From assembly GCA_038116745.1 (NCBI GenBank), contig JAYODW010000056.1, positions 1-26,941 on the forward strand: a stretch of 26,941 nt of DNA, written 5' to 3'. Position numbers and translations under genes: made by a program. The DNA is from JAYODW01 sp038116745. GTDB lineage: Bacteria > Pseudomonadota > Gammaproteobacteria > Ga0077536. The notes beneath the pieces were generated by a model. That model made no database searches, was not told where the DNA came from, and was given only the letters and a program-made list of their open reading frames with translations. How positions within the stretch are numbered: the first letter of the stretch is position 1; the number at the start of each line of letters is the position of its first letter. Of the stretch, positions 1 through 7,525 are shown piece by piece.

Positions 1-702
1 CAAAACCCCAATCATGCACTTATCTCCCTGTTCAGTTTTCCCGAGCCACTTCTGTTTATCGAAGCCGAGGTAGGTGCGGGCTTCGGAAATGCTGATGATT
101 TCAAATTTCGCAACCCTGTTGGGACTGCGTTCACGACGAACCCGACCTCGGGTGACTACATACTGATGAATAGCACCGATGATAACGACACCTCCGTTTT
201 TGCTGGTGCAGCGATTGGCCTTTTCCTCAACCCTAACTGGTATGTGAAAGCCAATTACCGTTACTTCGGTGACTTCGACGCAACCGGGTTTGCCACATTT
301 AATGGCAGCAGTGTTGCACAGGAACTTGAGCTCGAAGTTCACGGTGCGACCGTCGCGATGGGTGCTATCACCAACGTTGGGGAAAAGTTCTTCGTTGAGG
401 GCAGCGTCGAGATCGGGGCGGCTTTTGTGGACGCACGCGGCTGGCAGGGGCGTAATCAAGGTGCTGGCAGTCGTTTTCCGTCTCATGACGAAACCAACTT
501 CGCGTTTGGCGGTGGCGGAGGCATCGGGTATCACCTGAGCGATTCTGCTGATTTCATCGTTCGTGCGATGTACTACGACCTGGGCGAGGCGGACACGGGA
601 ACGACGGGAGCGTCACCGCCTGCAGGAATGAATACGGGAGAGCAGCTGCAGAGCGACCTCGACGCGGTTACCCTCTCTGCCGGGATACGAATGAGATTCT
701 GA
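1..702 (+). CDS. Outer-membrane beta-barrel protein, 3' part (5' end outside window)
   Basis: The reading frame is open from the first base of the window, so the gene begins to the left; the ATG at 166 is internal. The visible 233 residues show alternating hydrophobic and polar strands with aromatic girdle residues (for example WYVKANYRYFGDF), glycine-rich turns, and a C-terminal strand ending LSAGIRMRF. A terminal phenylalanine is the usual signal for the outer-membrane assembly machinery. This resembles small OmpA-like or opacity-type porin barrels of eight or more strands. No catalytic motif is seen and no substrate can be named. A strong inverted repeat lies 9 bases after the stop codon. 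The class call (barrel) is fairly secure; the specific role is unknown. Confidence 0.75.
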   Translation, partial: QNPNHALISLFSFPEPLLFIEAEVGAGFGNADDFKFRNPVGTAFTTNPTSGDYILMNSTDDNDTSVFAGAAIGLFLNPNWYVKANYRYFGDFDATGFATFNGSSVAQELELEVHGATVAMGAITNVGEKFFVEGSVEIGAAFVDARGWQGRNQGAGSRFPSHDETNFAFGGGGGIGYHLSDSADFIVRAMYYDLGEADTGTTGASPPAGMNTGEQLQSDLDAVTLSAGIRMRF

Positions 703-710
703 TTTTGATT

Positions 711-744
711 CAAGCTCTGGCCGGCGCTGACCGGCCAGAGCTTG
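711..744. terminator. Perfect 14-bp inverted repeat between convergent genes
   Basis: Arms CAAGCTCTGGCCGG and CCGGCCAGAGCTTG pair perfectly around a 6-base loop, just after the barrel gene stop and just before the 3' end of the convergent SnoaL-like gene. Position and stability suggest a bidirectional transcription terminator. There is no long T tract on either side, so intrinsic termination is not certain. Confidence 0.55.
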
Positions 745-755
745 CTGCACTGTGA

Positions 756-1109
756 TCAGGGCTCCATAAACGGCGACATGTCGCTGTAGTACTCCAATTC
801 GTTGATCTGGTTTTTTTCGCTTCGAGCGTACATTGCCAGCAGGACATCCCGTCCGCGGACACCCTGCTTTTCAAATGCCTATCGCGTCAGTGCCCAGCAT
901 TCCTGCCCATTGTCAGATTCGATTGCCTTGAGATAGTCAACGGCGACGATCTGCGCGATGTTGCCGTTGAAGAAATTCGACGCTAGTTCAATCATTCCGG
1001 CGAGCGAATCGCCGCTCCAGCTTCCAAGTGGGTACCGCAGCTCGGGGTCGCACACCTCATAAGCTTTATTTACATCGCCACTGATGAAACTGAGGTGGGC
1101 TTCAGTCAT
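756..1109 (-). pseudogene. NTF2/SnoaL-like small protein interrupted by in-frame amber codon
   Basis: From the ATG at 1109 (or an upstream TTG at 1130) the frame runs to a TAG at 879-881, then continues without shift for 40 more sense codons to a TGA at 756-758. The part after the TAG (AFEKQGVRGRD, then an NELEYYSD segment) reads like the final strands of an NTF2/SnoaL-fold protein, in which a GRD motif and an E-x-Y segment precede the C-terminus. The two parts together give a family-like length of about 117-124 residues. The simplest reading is a recent nonsense mutation, for example TGG to TAG. Other TAG codons in this window serve as normal stops, so recoding is unlikely. The substrate or role of this fold cannot be predicted here. 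Confidence 0.6.
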
Positions 1110-1266
1110 GAGTTTAAAGGCGGATTTCAATTTTTAGACGTCCCTTTCGTTTGTAAGAGGAGGCGCAACCACACGGACGCTGCCCCCGATTTACGTGCTG
1201 CTGGCCGTTGGATGAGGGCTCATGACCAGAGTCACAAAACCGAATCCAGCGGCATCTGCGGTTATG

Positions 1267-1728
1267 TCATTTTTCGAAATAGATCACTTTCCAGACGATC
1301 TCATAGTCAAGCTGTGACAGGTCATACGAGCGGCGAAGACCAGTAACAAACACAGGGGGGGACAGACATTCATGAAACGTCTTTTTCGGTGCGAGTGAGG
1401 TTTCAAGCGTCTCGAGTTCAGCTAGCGGATTGAGGACCCCTACCACCGTCTCCTCTCCGCGCTCGCGAGCTTCAATCATGAACACGCGTTTTTTGACAGT
1501 CCGCGGCGTATCGTTGCGTGTCTCCACCAGGATTGGGTAAGCCGCATCGCAGCCATGTCGATCCGGAGCGTAGGAGGCATAAATTCCAACCCGCGCCTGC
1601 AGGCGGACGTCAAACCAGTACACATAGATTCCGATCCCCGCCGGGACCATGAGTACCGTAAGAGCAACGAGCATGAGAGCTCTTAGCAGCAGAGGGCGTG
1701 GTGGATCAGGTTTCGGTTGGTTCTGCAT
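1267..1728 (-). CDS. Hypothetical single-pass membrane protein
   Basis: A 153-residue protein starting with ATG. It has a proline-rich cytoplasmic N-terminus (residues 1-11), one hydrophobic segment at about residues 12-38, and a soluble, probably periplasmic domain with a DRHGCDAAYPI segment and two cysteines (one in that segment, one in HECLSPP) that could form a disulfide. It ends in YEIVWKVIYFEK. I do not recognise the family. The extracytoplasmic part looks like a small beta-sandwich. It lies 157 bases upstream of the broken SnoaL-like gene on the same strand and diverges from the small gene at 1950. The ribosome site is weak. Reality of the gene is supported by its coherent membrane topology and non-random composition. 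Confidence 0.6.
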   Translation of the reverse strand: MQNQPKPDPPRPLLLRALMLVALTVLMVPAGIGIYVYWFDVRLQARVGIYASYAPDRHGCDAAYPILVETRNDTPRTVKKRVFMIEARERGEETVVGVLNPLAELETLETSLAPKKTFHECLSPPVFVTGLRRSYDLSQLDYEIVWKVIYFEK

Positions 1729-1949
1729 GCGCTCGATTGACTTTTCTCAGGATAAGAATAACGAACTATTGAAGCTGTTTTTATGAGGCTCTGAGCGTTG
1801 AGCAAATGGCTCGCTGATTAGCGTGGTGGCCAAGCATGTTCGCTTTCGGCGCTCACCACGGTGCCTTATCATCGGGTTCGCTATAAATCTACGGTGCCCT
1901 GGCTAGGGGGCATTAGCGCTTTCAGGTGAGAGCAAGAGGAGGTCGCGTC

Positions 1950-2189
1950 ATGCCGGTAGTGGTGCTGCTTGGTGATGGTGAGAAGTGGATCGATCCAGCT
2001 GAGACCGATATCGAGATCTCGTGGATCAAGGACGATTCGTACGGTGCTTTAGCCAGTGACGGGAAACCGTTTGATTATTCCTATTCTTTCCTTAGGGTTC
2101 CGCTCAAGGATTTGATCGACCTGTGGGTAGAGCACAACGGCCTGCCCGAGGTCGCCTACAACGAATCCTCAGGAGAAGAGCCGAGTTGA
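1950..2189 (+). CDS. Small hypothetical protein (79 aa)
   Basis: The ATG at 1950 follows AGAGGAGG by 7 bases, a strong ribosome binding site that favours this start over the in-frame GTG at 1926. The product begins MPVVVLLGDGEKWID and is acidic, with no signal peptide or membrane segment, so it is probably cytosolic. The sequence alternates short hydrophobic stretches with acidic turns. I do not recognise the family. It stands alone between divergent and convergent neighbours. Confidence 0.6.
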   Translation: MPVVVLLGDGEKWIDPAETDIEISWIKDDSYGALASDGKPFDYSYSFLRVPLKDLIDLWVEHNGLPEVAYNESSGEEPS

Positions 2190-2234
2190 TATACCTGCGC
2201 CGAGCCACTGAAAGGACCCAGTAATTGAAGTCGT

Positions 2235-2651
2235 TCAGTTTTCAGTTGAGCGGCAACGTCCAATCGACACTGTGACCGAGTCGCTCTGATCGAACGCATA
2301 GCCGTAGCCCAGCGCCCAGACAAACCGGCCATTTGCTTCGTTTAAGTTGAATATCTGTCCGAGCCCGCTGACGCAGATCCACTTACCGGTTTTCTTTGAC
2401 GCCTTTGTGCAATTGAAAGCGCTCATGGCGGTGAACGCGCGTGATCTGCCCTCAAGCCGAAGTTTCGTTGACTGATCGATCAGGTCGTAGAGGCGGGCGT
2501 CAAATCGTAGCGGCTCAAATTCAGCCTGCTCGTAGCGGTTGCTCTGATTACGAAACCCAACGCCCTGTTCCGCGCTGCAGCTGAATGTCTTCACCCATGC
2601 GGCTGCGGGTGACGCGACTACTAGCAGCACTCCGAGTACCCCGAATTTCAT
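2235..2651 (-). CDS. Hypothetical secreted periplasmic protein with four cysteines
   Basis: The ATG at 2651 is preceded by GAGGGGGA at good spacing and opens a clear Sec signal peptide (MKFGVLGVLLVVASPAAA, cleavage likely after residue 18). This is better than the longer in-frame start at 2699. The mature part is about 120 residues and has cysteines at 25, 81, 93 and 133, consistent with two disulfides in the periplasm. The family is not recognised. It lies on the same strand as the polyketide operon, about 240 bases beyond the operon's last gene, and has its own ribosome site, so it is probably transcribed separately. Confidence 0.65.
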   Translation of the reverse strand: MKFGVLGVLLVVASPAAAWVKTFSCSAEQGVGFRNQSNRYEQAEFEPLRFDARLYDLIDQSTKLRLEGRSRAFTAMSAFNCTKASKKTGKWICVSGLGQIFNLNEANGRFVWALGYGYAFDQSDSVTVSIGRCRSTEN

Positions 2652-2892
2652 CACTTCCCCCTCGAAAGCAATGTTTTCGAAGCCCAATCGGTCCTGCACA
2701 GGTAGTGACCCTGGCAGAGCCGAAACCGTTCAAGCCCGCTCTGGAGAGGCCCTGCATCAGAAAGCCCCTTCAGTAGCTCAAGTTAACGGAATGACTCTAG
2801 CACAGCGATGGACCGGCGCACGGAGGAAGAAGCTTTGAGGGGATGACAGGGAAACAGCCGTGACTCTGTGGCAGTCGGACTGCGCCTGTCGG
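2652..2892. other. Intergenic region downstream of the lipid operon
   Basis: No convincing gene is seen. A short palindrome, GCAGTCGGACTGC, lies about 10-20 bases beyond the 3' end of the cupin gene and could be part of a weak stem. No T-rich terminator tail is visible. Confidence 0.3.
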
Positions 2893-3849
2893 CTAGCCGC
2901 GCTTGAGCGGACGGACAGGTGTCACGTTTTTCAATACCTTGTAGGCCTTGTCTGCGTTCAGAATAGCGGAGGGCAGGGCAGCCAGTTCTTTCAGAACGCG
3001 CTTGCACAGCATCCACGCTCCGGGCTGATGCGGGGTTTCAATGAAATCCGGGTAGCGCCAGCGGTAACGGATGAAGCTGGGCAAAGCAAAGTAAAACTTC
3101 TCGAAAGCGGCCCGAACCCAAGCGTAGCGATGACGACGGAAGAGTAGCTGCAATGTGTAGATCTCTTGCTCTCGTGCCATCCCGGCTGTGGAGACGTCAG
3201 TGCGCCTGTTGGTCATAACCCAGTTCAGGCTGATGTTTTCCTGCTCTAGAGCGGTGACTTTGTGCGACCAGCAGGGCGGAATGTAGAGCATGTCATCGGT
3301 TCGCAAGACAAAGCGCGTATGAATGCGGCCCTCCAGCAGAGCAGCCTCGTTTCCTCGGATGATGGCGTAATTACTGAAGGGGTAGCACTGAAGAGGTGTC
3401 CGCGGAGAGAAAAGCACCCATTCTTTCGACCCGGTCACCTGCACGTTGAAGATATTGATCATGTTGGCGTCGAAGTGGACCGGCGATACGTTTCCCGCTT
3501 CGTGTACCCAGATGCGGAGGTTCTCGGTGCGCGGTAACGCAAGGTCAGCACCGTAGAGCGCGCTGATGATCTCGGGTACCGCGTAGTCGTCGGACATGGC
3601 GCCTGTGTCCAACCAATACCAGAGTGCGCTCGCTTTAGCGCGCGGATCGTCAGCTAGGGCGCGCTGGAGGTAATCTGCGGTCCAGCGATGTTTAGCTGGC
3701 CAGCGACCAGACGTTCCCTCGATGATGACGGGTTGTTCTGTTTTGTAATAGCGCTCTAAGAACGTCGCAAACGGCAGATCTGCCGGTTCGCGAGCAACCT
3801 CGAAAAAGCCGCTTCCTGGCATCTCTTCAGGGATAGCCTCAGGCATCAT
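2893..3849 (-). CDS. Cupin_8/JmjC-like Fe(II)/2-oxoglutarate oxygenase-like protein
   Basis: The 318-residue product (ATG at 3849; ATG at 3846 and TTG at 3855 are alternatives) has the order typical of cupin_8/JmjC-type proteins. A QPVIIEG segment near residue 40 comes first, followed by the iron-binding HFD pair (His125, Asp127) in SPVHFDANMINIFNVQV, then KEWVLFSP, and a distal histidine in LYIPPCWSHKV (His196). With His-x-Asp...His present, hydroxylase activity is plausible. The substrate is unknown. The start overlaps the end of the LtaS-like gene by about 11 bases, which implies translational coupling, and it is the last gene of the operon. By context it may hydroxylate the lipid made by the operon or a sugar or protein of the capsule machinery; this is inference. 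Confidence 0.8.
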   Translation of the reverse strand: MMPEAIPEEMPGSGFFEVAREPADLPFATFLERYYKTEQPVIIEGTSGRWPAKHRWTADYLQRALADDPRAKASALWYWLDTGAMSDDYAVPEIISALYGADLALPRTENLRIWVHEAGNVSPVHFDANMINIFNVQVTGSKEWVLFSPRTPLQCYPFSNYAIIRGNEAALLEGRIHTRFVLRTDDMLYIPPCWSHKVTALEQENISLNWVMTNRRTDVSTAGMAREQEIYTLQLLFRRHRYAWVRAAFEKFYFALPSFIRYRWRYPDFIETPHQPGAWMLCKRVLKELAALPSAILNADKAYKVLKNVTPVRPLKRG

Positions 3850-5344
3850 GGGCAATAGGTTCGAAGGCAGCGGTTGAGAGTAAGCGTGCCAGGTCCGTCA
3901 ACGAGATATCCTGTTCACCAATTGGTGAATACGCCTGTCGATTGTGCCAGACCACATAATCCGTCTCTCCTGATGGTCGTCCCCAAAGACTGTAAACCTC
4001 GTTCAGGATTGGGATGTGGTCACCGTACCAGCATAGCCAGGCTGAGCGTTCCTGCCTTTCCAGACAATCCCGGACCTGCGTGGCCATGCGGTCGGCATTG
4101 CGGAGGTGATGCAGGTATCGGGTCAGCTCCTCCGGGTATTCCCCGCCGGGCGCTTTGAAGAGACTTTCGCGCACTTTCGGAGTCACGGGGTGGGGATCCA
4201 TCGGCCCATGGTTTTCCATTGAAATGGCGAAGATGAGTAAGGGCCCGGTACTCTCAGTGACGACTTGATTGATGCGTTCAGCGAGCACGCTGTCTGCAAT
4301 GAAATAACCATCTCGTTCCGCGTCCGCAAAAGTTTCCTCTCCCTGGAACTCGTCGAAACCGAGATAGGGCAACACTCTATCGCGGCGGTAGAAGGACCGC
4401 GCGTAGGGATGAACGCAGACTGTTCGGTAGCCGGATTGGCGTAGCCGAGACGGCAGACTAGGGACGCCTTGATAGACGAGCCGGCGGTACGGGTTGAACT
4501 GATGCACGCCAAGCTGCTCACCCGCCAGGCCTGTGAGGAAGGCAAATTCACTGCGCACGGTATTGGCGCCCCAGGCAGGAACAGAAACGCGCCCTTTTGA
4601 GAATGCCTCCTCTCTCAATCTGTCGAAGCCAGAAAGGAGTTCCGGATGAAGCCCGGGAACGAGTTTGCGGGGATCAAAAAAAGACTCGCTCTGCACGACG
4701 ACGATGTGTGGCGAGGACCTATGAGCACGAGTTTCCCCGGCAGTGATAGACGATTTCGCCGCTATCTCGGGGCGCTCGCGCTCTGCGCGTGCGTATTGCC
4801 ACAACGATGTAAAAAAGCTGGTCCTTTGGAGGTCTAAAAGTGGTTGAAAACTTGGTCGGGGTAAGTGCGCCTCAATGAGAAGCATCCCAGTCAGTGCACA
4901 CAGCGCGATTCCCACCGAGAGTACCCGCGAGACCGGGGGCTCGAGCAGCCAGCCGCTGACGACTGTCGAGCTGACAACAATCGTGAGGAGCGCTGTTTTG
5001 CCGTAACCGAAGAACGGAAGAAAGAGTCGCGGGAAACGAATAGCGTCGGTGAAGTATTCGTAGTCCTGAAAAATGAAAGGCTCACCAAGCGTCGTGAGTT
5101 TCGCGTTGTTTACCAGCAGCAAAACCAATTGAAGCGCAACCATGACGACGAGACTGAACCAGGGTCGGCCCGACAGAGCTGCAAGCGCGCCGAACATCAA
5201 GAGCCAGATTAGGGTGTGGGAGGCGAGGGCGCGGGATTTCTCCGCCGTCGACGAGTTCCTGGCCAGGCGCAGCAGCCAGCGCTCCAGCATTAGGGACACC
5301 GCCAGCCCGAGCAGAGCCGCGCTGAGCGTACGTTCAATCTCCAC
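3839..5344 (-). CDS. LtaS-like membrane sulfatase-fold phospho-alcohol transferase (RkpI-like)
   Basis: The product has about five membrane segments in its first 160 residues and then an extracytoplasmic alkaline-phosphatase-fold domain. Residues matching the lipoteichoic acid synthase active site are present: metal ligand Glu220 in VVQSESF, nucleophile Thr262 in GANTVRSEF, His379 in ENHGPMD, and Asp442-His443 in WYGDHIPIL. Such enzymes move phosphoglycerol or phosphoethanolamine from phospholipids to a lipid or glycan. The chosen start is the GTG at 5344, which overlaps the dehydrogenase stop by 11 bases; a TTG at 5413 would overlap by 80 and add a non-membrane leader. The product is 501 residues. 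Context and order match, from memory, RkpI of the rhizobial K-antigen locus. The acceptor is unknown, and the capsule lipid is the obvious candidate. Confidence 0.82.
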   Translation of the reverse strand: MEIERTLSAALLGLAVSLMLERWLLRLARNSSTAEKSRALASHTLIWLLMFGALAALSGRPWFSLVVMVALQLVLLLVNNAKLTTLGEPFIFQDYEYFTDAIRFPRLFLPFFGYGKTALLTIVVSSTVVSGWLLEPPVSRVLSVGIALCALTGMLLIEAHLPRPSFQPLLDLQRTSFFTSLWQYARAERERPEIAAKSSITAGETRAHRSSPHIVVVQSESFFDPRKLVPGLHPELLSGFDRLREEAFSKGRVSVPAWGANTVRSEFAFLTGLAGEQLGVHQFNPYRRLVYQGVPSLPSRLRQSGYRTVCVHPYARSFYRRDRVLPYLGFDEFQGEETFADAERDGYFIADSVLAERINQVVTESTGPLLIFAISMENHGPMDPHPVTPKVRESLFKAPGGEYPEELTRYLHHLRNADRMATQVRDCLERQERSAWLCWYGDHIPILNEVYSLWGRPSGETDYVVWHNRQAYSPIGEQDISLTDLARLLSTAAFEPIAHDA

Positions 5345-6104
5345 GGTAGCCGAGCCAGCCAAGAATGCGTTGCGCCAGATCGGGGGGGAAGAGGCAGAGC
5401 AGGAAGACGCCAAAAGCGAACGGTTGTGGAAAGCAGATCCGGGCGCGATTACGGGCCAGACCTTTTTTGATTCGGACTGCTGCTTGCTCAGGCGACCATA
5501 GAAACGGTTTAGGCCCGGGCATTCCGCGCTCCATCGCGGATTGCACGTAGCCCGGCATGACCAGATTTATCTGCACCCCCGTGCCGGCGAGCCCTCCGCG
5601 CAGCGCTTCAGCATAGGCCTTCAGGCCTGCTTTAGTGGCGCTGTAGGTCGGGGTTCGAGGCAGGCCTACATACGCAGCCAACGAGCTGATCAGAGCAAGC
5701 TGGCCACAACCGCGTCCGAGCATTCCGGGGAGCACCGCGTTGCAGAGTGCAAAACTGGCGCGCAGGTTTACATCGAGCAGACGCTCCACAGCGGACCACT
5801 CTTCAAGCCGGGAGGTCGGTTCAGTTGACGCGTTGACGCCTTGATTGATGATCACCAGAGAGAAACGATGAGCCTTGTCCAGAGCACCGAACTGTTCACG
5901 CACAGCCTCTGCATCGGTCAGGTCAATGAGAACCGTTTTGACGGTCGCGCCACAATCACGGCATTTGGCGGCAATTTCTTTCAGTCGTTGCGTATCGCGG
6001 CCAGTGAGCACAAGCGTGACGCCGTGTGTCGCATAAGATCTGGCAAGCGCGCTCCCGATTGCGCCACTCGCGCCAGTGATGAGGATAGAGGTGGGCGACG
6101 CCAA
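5334..6104 (-). CDS. Short-chain dehydrogenase/reductase, 3-ketosphinganine-reductase-like (RkpH-like)
   Basis: A 256-residue classical SDR. It has the NAD(P)-binding TGASGAIG (residues 10-17), NQGVN in place of NNAG (87-91), catalytic Ser141, and Tyr154-x3-Lys158 in the YSATK motif. The C-terminus has a hydrophobic segment (about 225-250) that could attach it to the membrane, as seen in reductases acting on long-chain ketones. The gene starts with TTG at 6104, 75 bases after the oxoamine synthase stop, with no strong ribosome site, so the start is uncertain. Following an alpha-oxoamine synthase, the expected reaction is NADPH reduction of a 3-keto amine to the amino alcohol, as 3-ketodihydrosphingosine reductase and fungal FUM13 do. 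The substrate is inferred from context. Confidence 0.85.
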   Translation of the reverse strand: MASPTSILITGASGAIGSALARSYATHGVTLVLTGRDTQRLKEIAAKCRDCGATVKTVLIDLTDAEAVREQFGALDKAHRFSLVIINQGVNASTEPTSRLEEWSAVERLLDVNLRASFALCNAVLPGMLGRGCGQLALISSLAAYVGLPRTPTYSATKAGLKAYAEALRGGLAGTGVQINLVMPGYVQSAMERGMPGPKPFLWSPEQAAVRIKKGLARNRARICFPQPFAFGVFLLCLFPPDLAQRILGWLGYRGD

Positions 6105-6179
6105 GTGCGTGGTCTCGAGTTCTCGATGGTTAGCGCGACGCGATGGGTCGCCCGAAGCGCGGCGGAACGTACGAAGATT

Positions 6180-7523
6180 CTACAGATTTCGAGATAGGAG
6201 AGAGACAGCCTGCTGTATGTGCTCGCTGGTGTGCTCGCTTGTAATGAAGAAGCGCAACCGAGCAGCGCTCTCCTCTACGGCCGGGTAGACGATTGGCTGG
6301 ACATTGAGCCCCGCCGTCAACAGCTTGCCGGAGAGTTTGACGGCTGCGACTGAGTCGGCGATGACTGCTGGCACGACTGCGTGCCCTTCAGCCAGCCCGG
6401 TATCTATGCCTGCATCACGGGCGAGATTCAGGAACTCTCGGGCGCGCTGGTGCAAGCGTACAACCCTGCCGGGTTCGAAACAGAGTATTTCAAGAGCGCA
6501 GAGCGACGCAGCTGCAAGAGGCGGCGACAAGCCGACGCTATACACAAACCCCGGCGCTGAGTACTTGAGCAAATCAACAATTCCCTGATTTGCCGCAATG
6601 AACCCGCCGCATCCAGCCAACGTTTTGCTCAGCGTCCCCATCCAAAGGTCCACTCCGCTGCGATCCGCATCGTAAAGCTCGGCGATTCCTCTGCCGCGCT
6701 CTCCGAGCACGCCCAAAGAATGAGCTTCGTCAACCATGAGGTAGCCGTCAAAGCGCTCTTTGATCTTGATGAATTCGGTCAGGGGTGGCGTGTCCCCATC
6801 CATGCTGTATAAGCCTTCGATGCAAATCAGCAGGCGTTTGTGTTTTGCTCGGGTTTTCGCAAGCGTCTCCACGAGAGACTGCGGGTCGTTGTGCCGGAAG
6901 GGAAGGCGGGTAGCGCCCGACAAACGACATCCCTCGACGACGCTGTTATGGATGAATGCGTCGTGGACGACGAGGTCTCCTGGGCCGAACATAGAGCCGA
7001 TGGTCGTGACATTCGTCGCATGCCCGCTGACAAAAACCACTGCATCATCAGCGCCGTAAAAGTCAGCCAGGGCCTGCTCAAGTTCGCGCTGAACAGGGCG
7101 TTCGCCTCCGATTAGCCGGCTTGCAGATGCGGAGGTGCCGTAGGTGTCGATGGCATCTTTCGCTGCTTGCTTGATCCGAGGATCCTCTACCAACCCGAGA
7201 TAGTTGTAGCTCGCAAAGTTGAGAACCTGGTGCCCTTCTATCGAACTTGTGGCAGAGGCAACTCCGTCGTGCGGCAGGAAATAAGGGTTTCGAATACCAA
7301 GGCGGCGCCCGACTGCCTGATAGGTCGCAATCCGGCGAAATTCCGGGAAGTCTTCAGCACCGCGCCGGGCAGATGACTTGGGACTTCTGATTGGCGCTGG
7401 TCGCGGGGGCAAGCCAAGTTGGTCCTGCGACTGGTTGACGTCACTGGTTGAGGCGGGCCTGAAGCGCTCGCTAAGCGCGTTTCGCAGCGTCTGTGAGAGC
7501 CTGTCGTTTTTTCTGTGCGGCAT
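6180..7523 (-). CDS. PLP-dependent alpha-oxoamine synthase (BioF/SPT/RkpG-like)
   Basis: A 447-residue aminotransferase class I/II protein of the family containing KAPA synthase, glycine C-acetyltransferase and serine palmitoyltransferase. Landmarks are SYNYLGL (105-111), GTSASASRLIGG (129-140), VSGHATN (165-171), the cofactor-binding DEAHSLG (265-271) and the Schiff-base lysine Lys300 in TLSKTLAGCGG. The enzyme joins an acyl thioester to an amino acid with loss of CO2, giving an alpha-amino ketone. About 60 extra N-terminal residues precede the catalytic core. The ATG lies 2 bases after the polyketide synthase stop, so the two are translationally coupled and the natural acyl donor is probably the chain on that synthase's ACP. 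The amino acid used (serine, glycine or alanine) cannot be read from the sequence. Confidence 0.9.
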   Translation of the reverse strand: MPHRKNDRLSQTLRNALSERFRPASTSDVNQSQDQLGLPPRPAPIRSPKSSARRGAEDFPEFRRIATYQAVGRRLGIRNPYFLPHDGVASATSSIEGHQVLNFASYNYLGLVEDPRIKQAAKDAIDTYGTSASASRLIGGERPVQRELEQALADFYGADDAVVFVSGHATNVTTIGSMFGPGDLVVHDAFIHNSVVEGCRLSGATRLPFRHNDPQSLVETLAKTRAKHKRLLICIEGLYSMDGDTPPLTEFIKIKERFDGYLMVDEAHSLGVLGERGRGIAELYDADRSGVDLWMGTLSKTLAGCGGFIAANQGIVDLLKYSAPGFVYSVGLSPPLAAASLCALEILCFEPGRVVRLHQRAREFLNLARDAGIDTGLAEGHAVVPAVIADSVAAVKLSGKLLTAGLNVQPIVYPAVEESAARLRFFITSEHTSEHIQQAVSLLSRNL

Positions 7524-7525
7524 CT

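Noticed and set aside
5345..5413. Longer N-terminus for the LtaS-like protein from the TTG at 5413
   Set aside because: It would overlap the dehydrogenase by 80 bases and add a polar Ser/Ala-rich leader before the first membrane helix. The GTG at 5344 gives the short overlap usual in this operon.
6180..7523. Biotin-pathway KAPA synthase (bioF)
   Set aside because: The gene is inserted in a polyketide/capsule operon, has a long N-terminal extension and no other biotin gene nearby. A role in chain release is favoured.
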